A stretch of DNA of 64,000 nucleotides, taken from the NCBI GenBank assembly GCA_001051155.2, contig JYIP02000002.1:627583-691582 (forward strand). Direction: 5' to 3'. This document shows, piece after piece, positions 20,738 to 33,495 of this stretch. Source of the stretch: Chrysoporthe austroafricana (Eukaryota; Ascomycota; Sordariomycetes; Diaporthales; Cryphonectriaceae). Every line of letters starts with the position of its first letter. Within the stretch, counting starts at the first letter, position 1. The translations under genes were made by a program, and so were the position numbers. The notes under the pieces are model-generated. The model ran no database searches and was not told the DNA's origin. It was given only the letters and a program-made list of their open reading frames with translations.

Positions 20738-23700
20738 GGTTGCGGACACAGCAGACCGGGCTGAGGAATAGGCCCTTTTTTTCTTTTGTGTAGATTATTC
20801 GTTTTCCTGCCTTTCTTTTGATTTCAGAATCGAAGACAGGATTACTAACCATAGACGAACCTCTAGAAATGGGGCACAGAGGCGAGTGCGAAATCGAGAC
20901 GGGATCCTATCATCGACAAGGCGATCGTCCCTTACAGTGTGATGCGGTGATTGTGCTGCTACGAGCGGTGGGCCGTGTCCTGCTCTGGCCTGCGCGACCT
21001 ATGTGACAGTTTGTTGGCCTGGCGTCGATGGTGAACTCCCCGGATTGTGTGTTCAGCCGGAGAACCCGCCGGCGCATTGGCGAACGTCCCACGCCTACGC
21101 AGGGTTGTCCTGTGGACAACAGGTGCGCGCGGAATATTCAGCCTCTGCTCACGGCGGGTGTTTCCACGTCAAGTAGATTGTGGCTCAGAGATTGTGTTTT
21201 ATTTTTGTGGGATGTGTCGACCCAGCATTATCATTATTGCATGGCCACCCACCATGCGTGTCTGATGTTCAGGGAGAGCACGTACGAGGGAGTTTACGGC
21301 GTTTTGGGCCTTGTGCGCGCATGGATCATACATACCCCTTTATTTCTTAACCCTTTTTCGAGGAATCTGCCGAGCAGCTACTACGACTTAGGAGCCAGAA
21401 CCTCGGACGAACCGCCGTGCTGGTGATAAAAGCCAGAGCTAAAATTGGACGTCTATAGACACTCATGAAGATTTATCAATTCCATCTCGAGGCGGTCACT
21501 TTCACACTCCCCACCAAGGCTATCTATCGCCCCTGTGAGCCCTACGGCATGTCGTTCATCTAGTTATACACCCCCCACCCCAGCTCTGGCAAGGGGACTC
21601 TGAGATAGACCTGATGGGTTTAAGAGCAGGGTATTTACTGTGCACCAGGACAGCCGACATCGAGAAAGTGCTGGGTTGTCTCTTCAGCGCCCATCTACCC
21701 CTATCTACCCCGGAAACCTATTTCCGAAGCCGCCGGCCGTAGCCAAGGGGACAAGTCCTCATCTCCAGAGTGTAGCATCCGCAGGTCGCAGCAACTCCCT
21801 GGGCCCAAGGCGGTTCATCCGCAAAGGTAGGCATCCCGGAGCACCATCTTCCAGTGCCAGCCAGCCCTCGTAACCCCCAGGCCTGTACCGGACACCTTGT
21901 CCCTGGCCTCTTTCAACACGGAGCCTGGCAGCGCCGCTGGGTGACGACTAGGCAGAGAGGGACACCCACCGCATTGGGACACCGTCGTGGAAGCCTGCGC
22001 GGATGGGAACAGGACACATAATCAACGCGAGACCGATCGCAGCCAAGACCAGCCAGGGGAAGAAGAGTCACACCGATGGAGGCCCCCTCCCCGCCATTAG
22101 AAAGAATATCCGCGTCATCGTCCGCGCAGCGCACACGACGGAAGGGAGATTGCGGAGGGGGGGAAGCCGACGCGTCGAGCCGCGCCGACGAGGAGGAAAT
22201 GAAGAGTAGCGAGCGGCGCCGCCCACGGGCGGTCCTTTTTCTGGCCGCCACGCCCCGGCCGGGCCATCCGTCAGCGTGTGCATCACCACGTACCTACCTA
22301 CCTGCGTGGTGGCGACTGCTTATGCTGCAGGCCCTGCTTGGCAAGGGGGGCCGGCGGGGCGGCGGCGTGGGAGTGTGAGTGTGTGTGTCATACAGTCCTT
22401 CCCCCCCGCGAAAGCGCATGAGTCTCACGGTCCGGGGGGGAGAGCGCGCGAGGGGCCCCAGGGAGGCGCACGCATGTGCGCAACCTGCAGCGCTTTCTAT
22501 CAGGGCGTCTCCGGTGGGGGAGGACAGGGCGTATCCACGAGGGGACCGCCGGGGGACGGTAAGACCTCCATCACAGCGCCGTCAGTGAACAGCAAGTAGC
22601 ATGTCAGTAATACCATAGTATGATGTCTGTCAAGGATATCGAAGGGACGAGATTTCCAGGGTTCAATGACGTAGCCTCCCCCCGTGCCTCCCGATCAGGG
22701 CGGAGGAGCGAGGAAGAGTAGGAGGGAGGCGCGCGCACGCCCCAAAGAGCGGAGAAAAACGTTCATGCCACGAGACGGATCTGCTGATCGGCACCGCGAG
22801 TTCAGCCAGCCTGCACCCGCGGGCCCAAAACCTACCCAGTACCAAGTATGGGCTCCTATGAGGGGAGGGGGGCCTCGCTGCCCCATCCAGAAACCCATCC
22901 TTGCCTTCCCCCTCGCCCGCCGTGCGTGTGGTGTGAGACTTTAGCGAGAGGGCAAGGCACGGCGGGCTCGCCTCTCGCGTCATGAAGCAAGCACATGCGC
23001 CCCGCTCTTCCCGGCGCGCCGGGTTGGTCGGCGGTGCTTGTAGATCGTGGGCCGGGGGGAGGGGACGAGGGGTGGTTTGCGCTTCGACTTACCCGCAACG
23101 AATAGATGAGGCGTTGCCCGCCCACCGCAGTGCGGATCGCCGGGGTGGGAGAAGGGGGGGGGGTGGACAGACTTTTTACACTATCAGTCGCCGCCGCTTG
23201 CTGTTGGGCGCACATGTCAACTGCGTCTGCGAGCGCTGTCCCCCATGCTGTGCTCCGGTAGCACAGGCGGTGTTGGCCCGCGAAGGAGCCACCGCATCAC
23301 ATCTAGCTCCGTTCCTGTCTGGAAGGGGGCGGGAGCTTTGGCAGCGTGACTGAGGGCGCGCACACACACACATACACCCACCCTCGATAGATGTTGCTGA
23401 GGCATGTTCTGCATCAGTGGCGCTGAACCGTCGTGGTCATCCCCAGCGGCTTGCTTCGGACGGGACTGACTGGCGGGCGAAGCCTAAAGTCCGGGTGAGA
23501 GGCGGCCGCTCTTACGCACCGCGCGCGAGGTGCAGTGAAGCGATCGTCGCCTGACAGGAAGCCCTCTCGGACGAGGGGCCTCGCCCAACCAGCGGCCCCC
23601 CCGCTAGGGAACCTCCTGCTCGTCATAGAGATCGGCGAATGGGTCGGGTCTGGGCGCCCTCGAAGGGAGGAGTCCTGTGCTCTCAGGTGAGAGAGAGAGG

Positions 23701-26700
23701 CCGCAACGCTACTGCAGGCTCCTTTGACTCTTCAGCCCCTCCCGGCGATGACACCAGAGGCGGCACGGGTGTGTGGGCAGGCCGCCCGCCCTCCCCCCCG
23801 CGCGTCTAGCCGGCCCTGGCCCTCGCGATTCCTGCGCCGATCCCCCTCATGTCGTAATGCCCTCGCCCACGGACGTACATAGTTCCCCTAGTCGCCCACA
23901 CAGGCCCCTCGTCCGCAGCATCATCGGAGGAAGGAGGAAGGGCGCACGGTGGATGTGATTGACACGCGCGTCTCTCACGGGCTGGAGCCCCGCCACCCGA
24001 CACAGGGCCTCCCGTTTTAGGCTGACTCCCTCTTGGTCTCGCGCCTTGACTGGTCGGGGCCATCCATCATCACGGCTGGGTGGACTGGCTGGGCGTGGAA
24101 GGCTCCCAGTTGTTTCTAGCGCGGTGTGCTCATGCACCAGAACGGAGCAGGCACCACCGCTTTGACGTCGGCGTGTGGACGGGAGAGACCACCGCTGCTA
24201 CTTAGGCGCGACTCCTGGGATAGAGCGCACATGTTGGGCACTGGCGTGGCAGCCAGGGAGAATTACTCGCCTTCCTCGCGTCGTCCAGCTGGGGAGAGGG
24301 GCCGAGGTAGGTCAGTCAGTCACCTTGCTGTAGCAGCGCCATAGACACAGCGGGAGCACCGGTTGTGCCTCCCGGAGGTGCGGATGGGTGCATTTCTGGA
24401 AGCGCCGGCTGACGAAGGCTAGCCAAGTACGGTGGCCTCTGCCCGTCACCATCACGCAACGGCAACCTGCTGCATTGGGCGCGCGATGCCATCCGGGCTA
24501 GCAGCCTGCGGGTTGTCTGTACGCAGGTATGTGCCGCGCCCACTTTCAAAAGGCCCGTCTTTTCGCCCTCGGGATGCCCTCGCGATCCGGCGTGCCGGCT
24601 GTCGCACGTCGTAGAATGTCTTCTGCGTGCGGGGGAGTGAGGGGGCGAGGGGAACGCAAGCCGGGCCTTCTCGTCCATTCATCCCACCGCCATGGGCAGC
24701 CCGTGGCTGCAGCTCGCAAGGCACGTGCAGAAGCGCTGCAGGCGGGCGGGAGTCTGCGGTAGCTCGAGCCAGTCGCGGAGGGCGCCGTGATCGACCTATG
24801 CGTACAGGCAGAAGAGCGGGCATGGGGCGGGCGAGGGGCAAACTGCAGGGCCAGGCAGGATGACAAAAACAACAGTCTGTGTGTGAACGTCCTGGCGCCG
24901 TGTTCGGGGGGGCTTGGGATCTACCCGAGGTCGTTTGGAGTGGCAGTGTGTGGGCGCCCAGCGCGGAACGATGGAAAGTTCCACGGCAAGGGGTACTGCA
25001 TTATATTTCGAGAGTCCGTGCCGTGTCGGAGTGCTGGGCCGGGCATCGTCGAACGTTTCCAAACGGTCGTTAAGTTCTTCCCTCCCAGGGTGAGAATAGC
25101 CTCTGGATATGTTCATCCCGCGGAGACACCTGCATGCCGTGAAAGTAGAACAGTGTACGGAAGTACGACCCGTTCATGGGACATCGGTCATTGGGTCCCC
25201 GGGCTTTCAAGAACCCAAGGACGTCCTCACATGCGGCAGTTAGTAGGCCAAGATCCGATCACAGGTGGGCAGCGGCCGCCCTCGAGGCCGAACGTAATGA
25301 ACGAGGAGCAAGATGGGCTGCTTCACCATGTAACCACCCTGAGGTCGTCGCTGGGCAGTGCCGACAACCTCGGGTCGACCATGATGTAGTCGGCCTCACC
25401 TGTCGGGCCTCGTGGGCCTGGGAGGGTGTCCACGTGGGGCGCATTTGTGCTGCAGTATGGGTTGCAAGAACTTCTACTATGGCCATAACTGGTTTCTCGT
25501 TTCTCTGGCCGTGACGGCCATGCCGGCGAGAGGGCCCTGGCCCGGGGAGGATTTCTAATAGTGAACCAGGACAGTACCACAATACCTCGTGGTGGTCTCC
25601 CAACCCTGGCGCAGACGAATGCGTGACACTGCTGAGGCGCGGAGCGCATCGACAGGCTTACGCCTGGACGGGCAGGTGCGGGAAGGTAAGATGGCCCGTT
25701 TCGCCTTCTAGGCAGCTCAGCGCTGGGGCTCGTCGCCATGGCCTGCCCTCTTGAGGGTGACGAGAGCCGCCGAGGAGGGACGCCATGCCACCTCGGGTGG
25801 CACCTTGGCCTGGTACGAGGCATCGTCTTGCCGAGCCAGGCACTGCCCGCAGGCCAGGTAATGAGAGGGGGCTCCCAGATCGGCGGGATTCATTTGGAGC
25901 CGGTCGGAGGAGCAGCTCCATCAGGCCTGTCGCTGCCTTGCTGCTGAGTGCCACCCGGGCGTGCCAGGCCCCATTCGTCCATGGATTCGTCTCGGAACGG
26001 TTGCCGATCCCAGACGGTCATGAACCTGTTGGTAAGTAGGTACGAGGACCTGTTATGTTTAGCAACCAATCCTTACCCTTGACCTGTCGTATTGGGCACG
26101 AGTTAGCAGGAATGAGGCAGGCCGCGGCTGCTGCAACGTCTCATGGCCGACGCGTCTGCCGTCGAGAGCAGCATCTGGTCTGGACGAGGCGCGCCGTGTG
26201 AAATTACGGGGTTGCCACGGGGAGCAGCAGCCAGCCGCGCTACCGCGACCCGGCCCTGTGGATGCGATAGGCCTGGTGGTGGCCTGGGCTGCTGCTGGAA
26301 TCCGTCTCATGCCCCCTTAAGATTTTTCTGTGACTCGCCCGCCCTCTTGGAATCTGAGGACCAATGCGACGCTGACTCGTGGTGGGTGCTCCCTGTGTGT
26401 GTGCTTGGATTCCCTGCTGCAGCCCGTCCTGCTGTTTAATGCCAAGCGCAAGGTTTCGCTCTCACTGACTCCAGAACGCGAGTCGACGAGAATAGATGCT
26501 CGCACATTATGCACGGCACAAGACAGACGGACGCTGGGACTGGGCAGTCACACTCCGGGACTGGTCAGTGCGAGGACGAGGCCCAGCGGCACAGAGGAGG
26601 AGGGCGAGATCAATCTGGCGGCTGGCGGATTGAGACTTCCTTCCTCTCAGGGTTACTACGACCGTTTCTGGTCGCGCTGAACCGCGGCCAGAGGCGGCCA

Positions 26701-27250
26701 ATCTCCCAGCTGTCTTTGGACTGGGAATCTGGCGCCCTGGTGCCCAGCCGGGACCCTGCAGTTCGTGTCTGGGAGCAGCAGGACGGACGCGGGGCCAGCC
26801 TCAGCCAACGGCCCTGGGAATGACGGGCAGCCGACACAGTCCGTTACAGCGGGAGCTTCAGCTCCCATGTCCAGAGTCCCAAGGGCTGCAGCTATGCGGC
26901 AGCGGCAGATGCGGTTATGCCCCCCCCCCCGCCCCATGTCGGCGAGGGGCCTTCCGGGCGGCTTGTGGCGGCCAACGAGGAGAGAACTCCGTCGTTCGTG
27001 TGCGGCCAGCAGGCAGAGCGGGCGGGCCTCTCTTTCTCGCGATGAAAGACACGGGAGCAGGCCTCTGAAGCCACGCGTTCGTGGTGTGCCCGGTGTGATC
27101 ATTCACCTGCCGGGGGTGAAAAGAGTGAACCGAGCACAAGCCCGCCCGTCCTGCCGCATTCTCACTCACTGGGGAGGGAATGAATGGACGGGCTACTACG
27201 TAGTACATGTCGCTGTCATCTTCCAGGCGCGCAAAGGAGGAAGGCCCCCG

Positions 27251-27292
27251 GCAGGTCGACCCAGGCAGGTCGACCCAGGCAGGTCGACCCAG
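27251..27292. repeat. 14-bp tandem repeat, three copies
   Basis: Three perfect copies of GCAGGTCGACCCAG, each containing a GTCGAC palindrome. Confidence 0.8.
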
Positions 27293-27605
27293 GCCGACCT
27301 GCCATGCGCGTTCCACCCATTTCTTGCCGTGGCTGTGAAGCAATCTGGACAAATTGGCAAGTGTCAGGTGTCGAAATTGCGAGCAAAGTCCACCCACCAC
27401 CCACCAGCGGCTCGAGGACCCTTGTGATCTGGGCTGGCAAGACGATCCAATTTGCCCCACAATAGAATTCGCTGTTCGTCTGACTTCGTATCGGTGGAGC
27501 AATCATGTCCTCTCTGAAAAGCCACCTCTTCCATGGATTGTGCTGGCGGGTGGACGGTATGGTAGGGGGGGGGAGAAGGAGGGCTTCGAGTAGGGAGGGG
27601 AAAGG

Positions 27606-27635
<30 letters not shown>
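27606..27635. repeat. poly-A run
   Basis: About 30 consecutive A residues within the gene-free spacer. Confidence 0.9.
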
Positions 27636-27637
<2 letters not shown>

Positions 27638-28609
27638 GGTGCCGGTGCGAGGCTGCAATGACCTGTCAAGACGTGTCGATGCCGGCAAGTAGGATATCCC
27701 CACACCCCATTAGGATGGCCCCTATGGGCCGGCGTGCCTCGTGTTATCGATTCAGCGGGGTTTGCGGGTTCTGATGCATGCCTCGCAGCAGCAGCAGCAG
27801 CAAACAGGGTCCATGAAATTCTGACGGCCATACTGGTTAGGTCGGTGTGCGCTCTTGGCTTGGTCCTGTTGGTCCTGCTGGTCCTGGAGGCTACAAATAG
27901 ACACACACCACCACTGCGGAGGAGTGCTCCGCGCAGCATACCACAGTAGCAGCAGCAGCAGCAGCAATAGGAGGTAGCGAGCGAGCGACACCCGCGGGCG
28001 GTGATGCCGGCCAAGCAGCCAGCCACCACAGGAAAGCGTCCATCGTGACCCGCACGCGGAGGCGTGTGTGGTCGAGGCTACTGGGTAAGGGCGGTGCACC
28101 GGTGCAGATAGTCGGTGCGGGCAGGATGCGCGCAGAGGTGACCGAAACTTGAAAAACGACCGGCGCTTCATTGGCTGGACAGGCGGTGAAGTTGTTCGAG
28201 GCCCAAATGAGTTTTTTTAGTGTTTGGCGCAGGCGACGCCATTGGTGAGGGCGCGGTTCGCGTGGCCCGCAGTGGGTGGCGCGCAGGGCCCAGGCAGACC
28301 CACCGGGGGGGGGGGTCCTGGGTCCTCGAGAGGAGAGGAGAGAGGAGGACCCTCCGGGCGCGCCAGCCTCCTGGGAGTTGGCAGGTTGGGCACTCAGGGT
28401 CCGGATCTGTTGGCCACGGCTGGTTGGCCGCAACAAGGGCCCCGAGACGACCTGTGCGGGTTCGCGATCTTGGGCGAGTTCTCGGCCGTGTGGATACGGG
28501 GGGAGGGGGGCGCTGCTGGGTGGGGACGCCTGGCAGATGGGGACAGGGAGGCGGGGGCCTCCCTCTGTCCAGAGCTCCCATGCTCCGTGCCTTCGTGTGT
28601 GTGTGTGTT

Positions 28610-28643
28610 GCTGCTGCTTGCTGCTGCTTGCTGCTGCTTGCTG
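28610..28643. repeat. TTGCTGCTGC repeats
   Basis: About three to four copies of the 10-bp unit TTGCTGCTGC in non-coding DNA. Confidence 0.8.
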
Positions 28644-29140
28644 CACGAAGTACGCCATGGTGTCTCGCTGCCGGCGGCGTCATCCGAGAGGGAGAGACAG
28701 AGAGAAAAGGGCGTCATCCAGCAGGAGGCATGCTGACGGCGACGAGAGGCCGAGAGGCCGCGGGTGACGGCACCTCTCGGGGCTCGTGATCGGCACCTCG
28801 TGAAAATTTCCTTCACGACGGACCTCGAAGGGGGGCGAGTCTGGCATCCAAGGTGACGACGGCATCTGGAAGGACGGGAGGGATTCAGGATGTCGTCCTT
28901 GGTCTCCTGCTCTCGCGTGGCACCCCACCCGCGACCGGCCTCTGCAAATCAGGGCCCACCGGCTGGGGAGGGATGAGGGATTGGGGGGGCATCGGGGGGT
29001 GGGGGATGGGGGGTGTGACGAGAGGGGGGCGCTGGGGGGTGGTTATACATAGTACGAGGGAGGCGTGTGGCCCTTGTCCACTACCAGCTTAGCAATCCGT
29101 CCGGCGAGCAGGATCTTCACGCCGTCAGGGCCTGGTCACC

Positions 29141-29141
<1 letters not shown>

Positions 29142-29199
<58 letters not shown>

Positions 29200-29248
29200 N
29201 CACGGGGGGGGGGGGGGGTGCCGTTTTTTTTTTTTTTTTTTTTTTTTT
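29142..29248. repeat. poly-T / N / poly-G / poly-T tract
   Basis: About 58 T residues, one N at 29200, CAC plus a run of about 15 G, TGCCG, then about 25 T. GGTCACCG precedes the first T run and GGGTGCCG the second, so the two sides of the N look alike. Confidence 0.8.
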
Positions 29249-30502
29249 GGTCTTTTTTTTCCCTTCGTCTCTCGCTTCTCGTCCTACCGCCCGCCCGCCG
29301 CTATTCCCTTTCCACCTGCCGCGCCGGGCCTCCGCCGATTTCTGTTCCGTTTCTCCCAATTCTCGCCAGATCTCGTGGGCGTTCCTGGCCACCATGAACC
29401 AACCCATGAACTAACCCATGAACCCATGCTGGGTATACCAGCCCACAGCCCAGGTAAAATAGCGCGTGCATAGTACCACACAGACGGAGACGGGCGTCCC
29501 GCTGGGGTGACGGTAAACCCTTTTTTTTTTTTTTCTTTTTCTGTTTTTGTCATGGCAATGCTCCTCCTGCTGCTCCCGCTGGCTTGGCGCCGGTACGTGC
29601 CCTGAAGAAGAACCCTGAACCTGCCCAGCCTGCCCGTGGCTCCGCAGCGCCTGACGAGGCTGGCTGGCCACCGGACCCGCGCTGTGCTCCCCCCCAGGCG
29701 CGCCAGGCCCCGTCACCGAGGCCCAGCAGGCGACTCCCCATCGTCATCCAGCCCCTTGCGCGCCGTGACGCCAGGGCGCCAGAAGGCCCAGTCACCCGCG
29801 AGTCGTCCGGATCATCAGCCAGCCAGCTGCCAGCCCACCCGACCACCGTCACCCGAATACGTTCGCCTCGACCTGATTTTTTGTTTTTTTTTTTATATCC
29901 CTCATCCTCCACTCCGTATCCGCCGCCCAGCCCAGCATCCATCATACCGAGTACTGGGGTATCATCAGCATCTGCTCCACCCCACTCCCTCCTCCCCATC
30001 CTCCATTCCCCCTGTTACCATACGTGCCATAGTACTCGTCGACCGCGGCCGTCCTCTTTCGTCCTGTCTCCCAGCTGCGACCCGCGCCCAGATTGAGTTT
30101 TGTGTCGTCCCAAGTCGGGAATTCACTCGGGTGCTGGTACCATACAGTGCGATACGAGGGCGGCGGATGTACATTCACGGTACAATACCAATAGTCACCG
30201 CACCACTCACTCATTCACTATTGTCACTGTCACGTCGACCGTACAAACAAAATCCCGTCCCGTCCCTTCGTGTCCTGTTGCCTGTGCAGCCCCAGCGCGC
30301 CCAGCACCCTCTCTCGGCCCCGTTATCCGACCGACGGCCCTACGGCGCCCCACACTCCGCCCTGGTGCTTCGATGGTTCGAGCGAGAGGGAAATACACAC
30401 AATAAGGCACAGTCATCAACGAGACGAGCGAACGCCACGACCTGACCGACGGACGGACGGGCGGACGAGATCGATCCAACGAGGTGACTGGCCGCTACAC
30501 GA

Positions 30503-30530
30503 CCGCCGCCGCCGCCGCCGCCGCCGCCGC
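30503..30530. repeat. (CCG)n microsatellite
   Basis: About nine CCG triplets. Confidence 0.85.
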
Positions 30531-31251
30531 GGCGCCGCCGACCTCTCAGCTTAGAACCCTCAGCTTAGACGTTGTCAGCACACAGGGAGCCGTACGTACT
30601 GTTACGGTGCTCGAAACGCACGACAGGCAGCGCGTTACGGAGCCTGCGCCCGCACACAACCACCGACACCACCCACCACCGACCCCCTGCCTGCAGCGCC
30701 GTTTCTGCGACCTCCTGCCGTCATCTGTTACCGTGCCAGTCGTCCATCCCCACACCTGCACCCTCAGCCCAGCCAGCCGTTGTAGCGGATCTGCAGCTCG
30801 TCAAGGGATCTGGCAAGATCAGGATCAGAGTCAAGTCGAGCCCCAGCCCAAGGTCGTCACGCCGAGCCTTCCACCGGCAGCCGTCCTGCCTCGTCCTCCC
30901 CTCCCTGATTGACTCTTTCAGGGAAAAGGCCAGGCCCTGCTGCCGCCGCCACCACCATCCGAGGTCAGTACGGACAGTCGTTCATCCATCTCACCCCGTC
31001 GCATCTGCCGTATCCCCCCGTGCCCAGGCGTGTGCATCATTCATCCATCGCTACATGCCTACATACCCTCACACCCCCCCCCCAGCCACCGCCGTCAGGT
31101 CAGCCCTGGAGAGAGAGAGAGACCAACAGGCCCAGTCCCGAAACGGCACCAACGGCATCGCGGTCGTCTCCTCGACTCGCTCATTTCCAACGCAGGCCCT
31201 GGGACAGGACTGGGCAGGACAGGCCAGGCCGCTCTCGTGCCGGAGTGGTGG

Positions 31252-31311
31252 GTGTGTGTGTGCCTGTGTGTGTGCCTGTGTGTGTGCCTGTGTGTGTGCC
31301 TGTGTGTGTGG
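31252..31311. repeat. 12-bp TG-rich minisatellite
   Basis: About five copies of GTGTGTGTGCCT in tandem. Confidence 0.85.
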
Positions 31312-32246
31312 CTGCGCTGCCGTCCCTTCGCGCGTGGTAATCTTACTCTCCTCGGTCAATTCGACAGGACGGATCCACCACACGCGGAACCCAGTTTGTT
31401 TTGGGTCCAGGGCCAGGTCCAGGTCCCTCTCTCGCCTACCGCAGTACTAGCCACCCTGGTCCGTCCAGTCCGTCCCAAATCTCTACCACACTCGAGACTC
31501 GGCTCTCCTTGACTTCCGGCTCACTTCCGCCCACCCTTTCACCTCTCTCACCTTTTCCTCCTGCTACCTCCCCCATCAAGTCACCTGGCACCTGGACAAC
31601 CCTTCCTCGTCCTCGTCGCCCGCGACTTTTTCCCTCCATCCTCCTTCGACGGCGAAGAGCGATCACTGCGAAGCTTGTCCCTTCAAAGTTTTCGTTAGTC
31701 CCTCTCCTTTCCCGCCATCGAGTCGTGTCTCATCCTCAACCGACCGGTCCCTTCTTCTCCCTCTCCTCTTTTTTTTCCCCATCAACCTCTCCCGATCGGC
31801 CGTTGACTCCTCCTCTCCCTGGCTGCGTCTCGAGATAGATCCCTTCTGCCTTCACACACCCGCCTGACGCACCTCACCACCTGCGTGTGTCACTCTGAGG
31901 GCCGCGGACGCACCAATCTGTCCTCCGCCTTTCAGCTGCGGGTTCACCCTTACTGACTCTCCGACGATCAGTCGTGCAAGGACTCCTTCGAACCCTGTGC
32001 CCTCGCCCAGGACCGCCGCCCTGCGCGACTCTTCAGTGTGACCACCACCTGGAGTTCTCGTCGAGACGACACACTCACTGTCCCTCCTCCGGCACACTCG
32101 GTCCGGAGCCCTCTCGCCAACGCCCTGCGATTCTTCACTGCATTCGTATCGTTGCGTTCGAGACGTCGGTTCTACCAACCTTGAACCACCCCTCCCCTTC
32201 CCGCACGACCTAGACCTCCTACGGACGCTATCCTTGGGACCTCTTT

Positions 32247-32267
32247 ATGGCGCGAGCATCACACTAG
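32247..32267 (+). promoter_or_regulatory. mini-uORF upstream of the Clg1-like cyclin
   Basis: ATG GCG CGA GCA TCA CAC TAG encodes MARASH. It is the sole ATG in about 1.4 kb before the main start, 205 nt upstream of it, and is followed by no further ATG until the cyclin. Its effect on translation is inference. Confidence 0.55.
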
Positions 32268-32451
32268 GACACCATCTCTCCTACCTGCCTCCACGACTCT
32301 TCAGCCTTGGGATCTTCTGCCGGCGAATAGTGGCACCTCCACGTTGCTGGGCTTGACGACATTCCAGGTGCTAGAAGCAGATCGCTCCCCCCCCCCTTTG
32401 CTCTCGAGACCCATCCACGCCGCCGACTACTCCTCGAAAGACGTCGACAAG

Positions 32452-33495
32452 ATGCCTGGTGGAGGTGTTTGTGCTGTCCTCGACTACGAGGTCGACATGA
32501 TGGCCGAATACGTCGCCGAGATGGCCGTCGAGCTGATCACGCCTCGATCCGCCGTCACCCCCGCTTTCCGAAAGTTCTGTTCCCAGATCCTGTCCTCCAC
32601 GCGTCTGCCCAAGACGACCATCCTTCTCGGCATGAACTATCTCTCCAAGCGAGTCAATGGCATCAGGATGTCTGGAGCTCCCTTCCATCCTCATGAGGGA
32701 CAGGTATGGCGGATGTTGACCATCGCCCTGCTCCTCGGCAGCAAGTTTCTCGACGACAACACCTTCCAGAACCGCTCCTGGTCCGAGGTGTCCGGCATTC
32801 AGGTCTCGGAGCTGAACAAGCTCGAGGCCGAGTGGCTGGTCGGCATCGAGTGGAACCTCTACGTGGACCTGGATCGAAGCCAGGACTACAACGCGTGGCT
32901 GGACAACTGGGGCGAGTGGGTGGCCAGGAAGAAGATGGCCCATACGCTGGCCAGCCGCGAGAGGCTCGCAGCTCTGGTGACCCCCATCCAGACCGACTTC
33001 ACCCGCCCCAATCGTACCCAGGCGTACGACATCTGGCACCAGCAGCAGGTTGCCGAGTACGAGCGCCTCTCCAACCTCAAGCGCAGCGAGCAGGCCCAGC
33101 AACAGGCTGCCTACCGCCCGCAGGAGGTATCCTGGAGCCAGTTCTCGGCCGGCCCATGGTCGAGCGCTCCTCTTACTCCTCCCGACTCTGGTTACGGCAC
33201 CCCCGAGTACCCTACGTCTGCGACTTCTGGCAACGGCCAGTTCTATGGCGATTGGTTTAACCGGGCTTTTGCCAACGACTTCCAGGCCCACCGGTTCTCG
33301 CGCCAGAACTCGGTCCCCAACGTCTACCATCACTCTCGTCACTCCCACTACCCTGGCTACTACAACAACGGCCAGAACATCTGGGAGATGAACGTCGCCG
33401 AGTGTAACTGTGCCAACTGCACGGGTCCTTTCGGCGCCAAGTCTCAGCCATACTTCATGGCGGCCCCGGCCTATGGCCAGGCTGTCCTGGGCTAA
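32452..33495 (+). CDS. Clg1-like cyclin (PHO80/Pcl-type cyclin box)
   Basis: An intronless 347-aa frame; the ATG at 32452 is its first ATG. A PHO80-type cyclin box spans about residues 15-150: FRKFCSQILSSTRLPKTTI, then a hydrophobic helix MLTIALLLGSKFLDDNTF, then WSEVSGIQVSELNKLE with WLVGIEWNLYVD. Yeast Clg1 and S. pombe Mug80 are the closest named relatives I can recall; these cyclins partner Pho85-type CDKs. The C-terminal half is Gln/Tyr/Pro/Ser-rich and disordered, ending in a small Cys motif (CNCANC). The very long ATG-depleted leader suggests translational control. Confidence 0.88.
   Translation: MPGGGVCAVLDYEVDMMAEYVAEMAVELITPRSAVTPAFRKFCSQILSSTRLPKTTILLGMNYLSKRVNGIRMSGAPFHPHEGQVWRMLTIALLLGSKFLDDNTFQNRSWSEVSGIQVSELNKLEAEWLVGIEWNLYVDLDRSQDYNAWLDNWGEWVARKKMAHTLASRERLAALVTPIQTDFTRPNRTQAYDIWHQQQVAEYERLSNLKRSEQAQQQAAYRPQEVSWSQFSAGPWSSAPLTPPDSGYGTPEYPTSATSGNGQFYGDWFNRAFANDFQAHRFSRQNSVPNVYHHSRHSHYPGYYNNGQNIWEMNVAECNCANCTGPFGAKSQPYFMAAPAYGQAVLG

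Larger units (their letters stand above)
20738..31057. other. 10.3-kb gene-free, GC-rich, repeat-laden spacer
   Basis: No frame shows a recognisable domain, membrane segment or consistent codon bias, although many chance frames of 100-270 codons occur on both strands because stops are rare in this composition. It contains long homopolymers, CAG/CTG runs (27787-27801, 27950-27967, 28612-28643), G-rich tracts (28978-29040) and one N. It may be regulatory DNA for the downstream cyclin, host non-coding RNA, or be rapidly evolving spacer; nothing in the sequence decides this. Confidence 0.55.
31058..32451 (+). promoter_or_regulatory. pyrimidine-rich, ATG-poor leader of the Clg1-like cyclin
   Basis: From 31058 to 32246 no ATG occurs in any frame. 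The only ATG before the cyclin start is at 32247. From about 31440 to 31830 the strand is dominated by CT-rich tracts such as CCCTCTCCTTTCCCGCC, as seen in fungal promoters and long 5' UTRs. The transcription start cannot be placed from sequence. Confidence 0.6.

Noticed and set aside
26765..27427. A 220-codon frame in the gene-free block
   Set aside because: It crosses the 14-bp tandem repeat and reads as Arg/Gly/Pro translation of GC-rich DNA.
27781..28643. CAG/CTG clusters as a possible CRISPR-like or regulatory array
   Set aside because: They are simple triplet repeats without spaced units.
29584..30445. Frames of 170-270 codons after the poly-T tract
   Set aside because: Ser/Pro/Arg-rich translation of pyrimidine-rich DNA; several frames are open at once.
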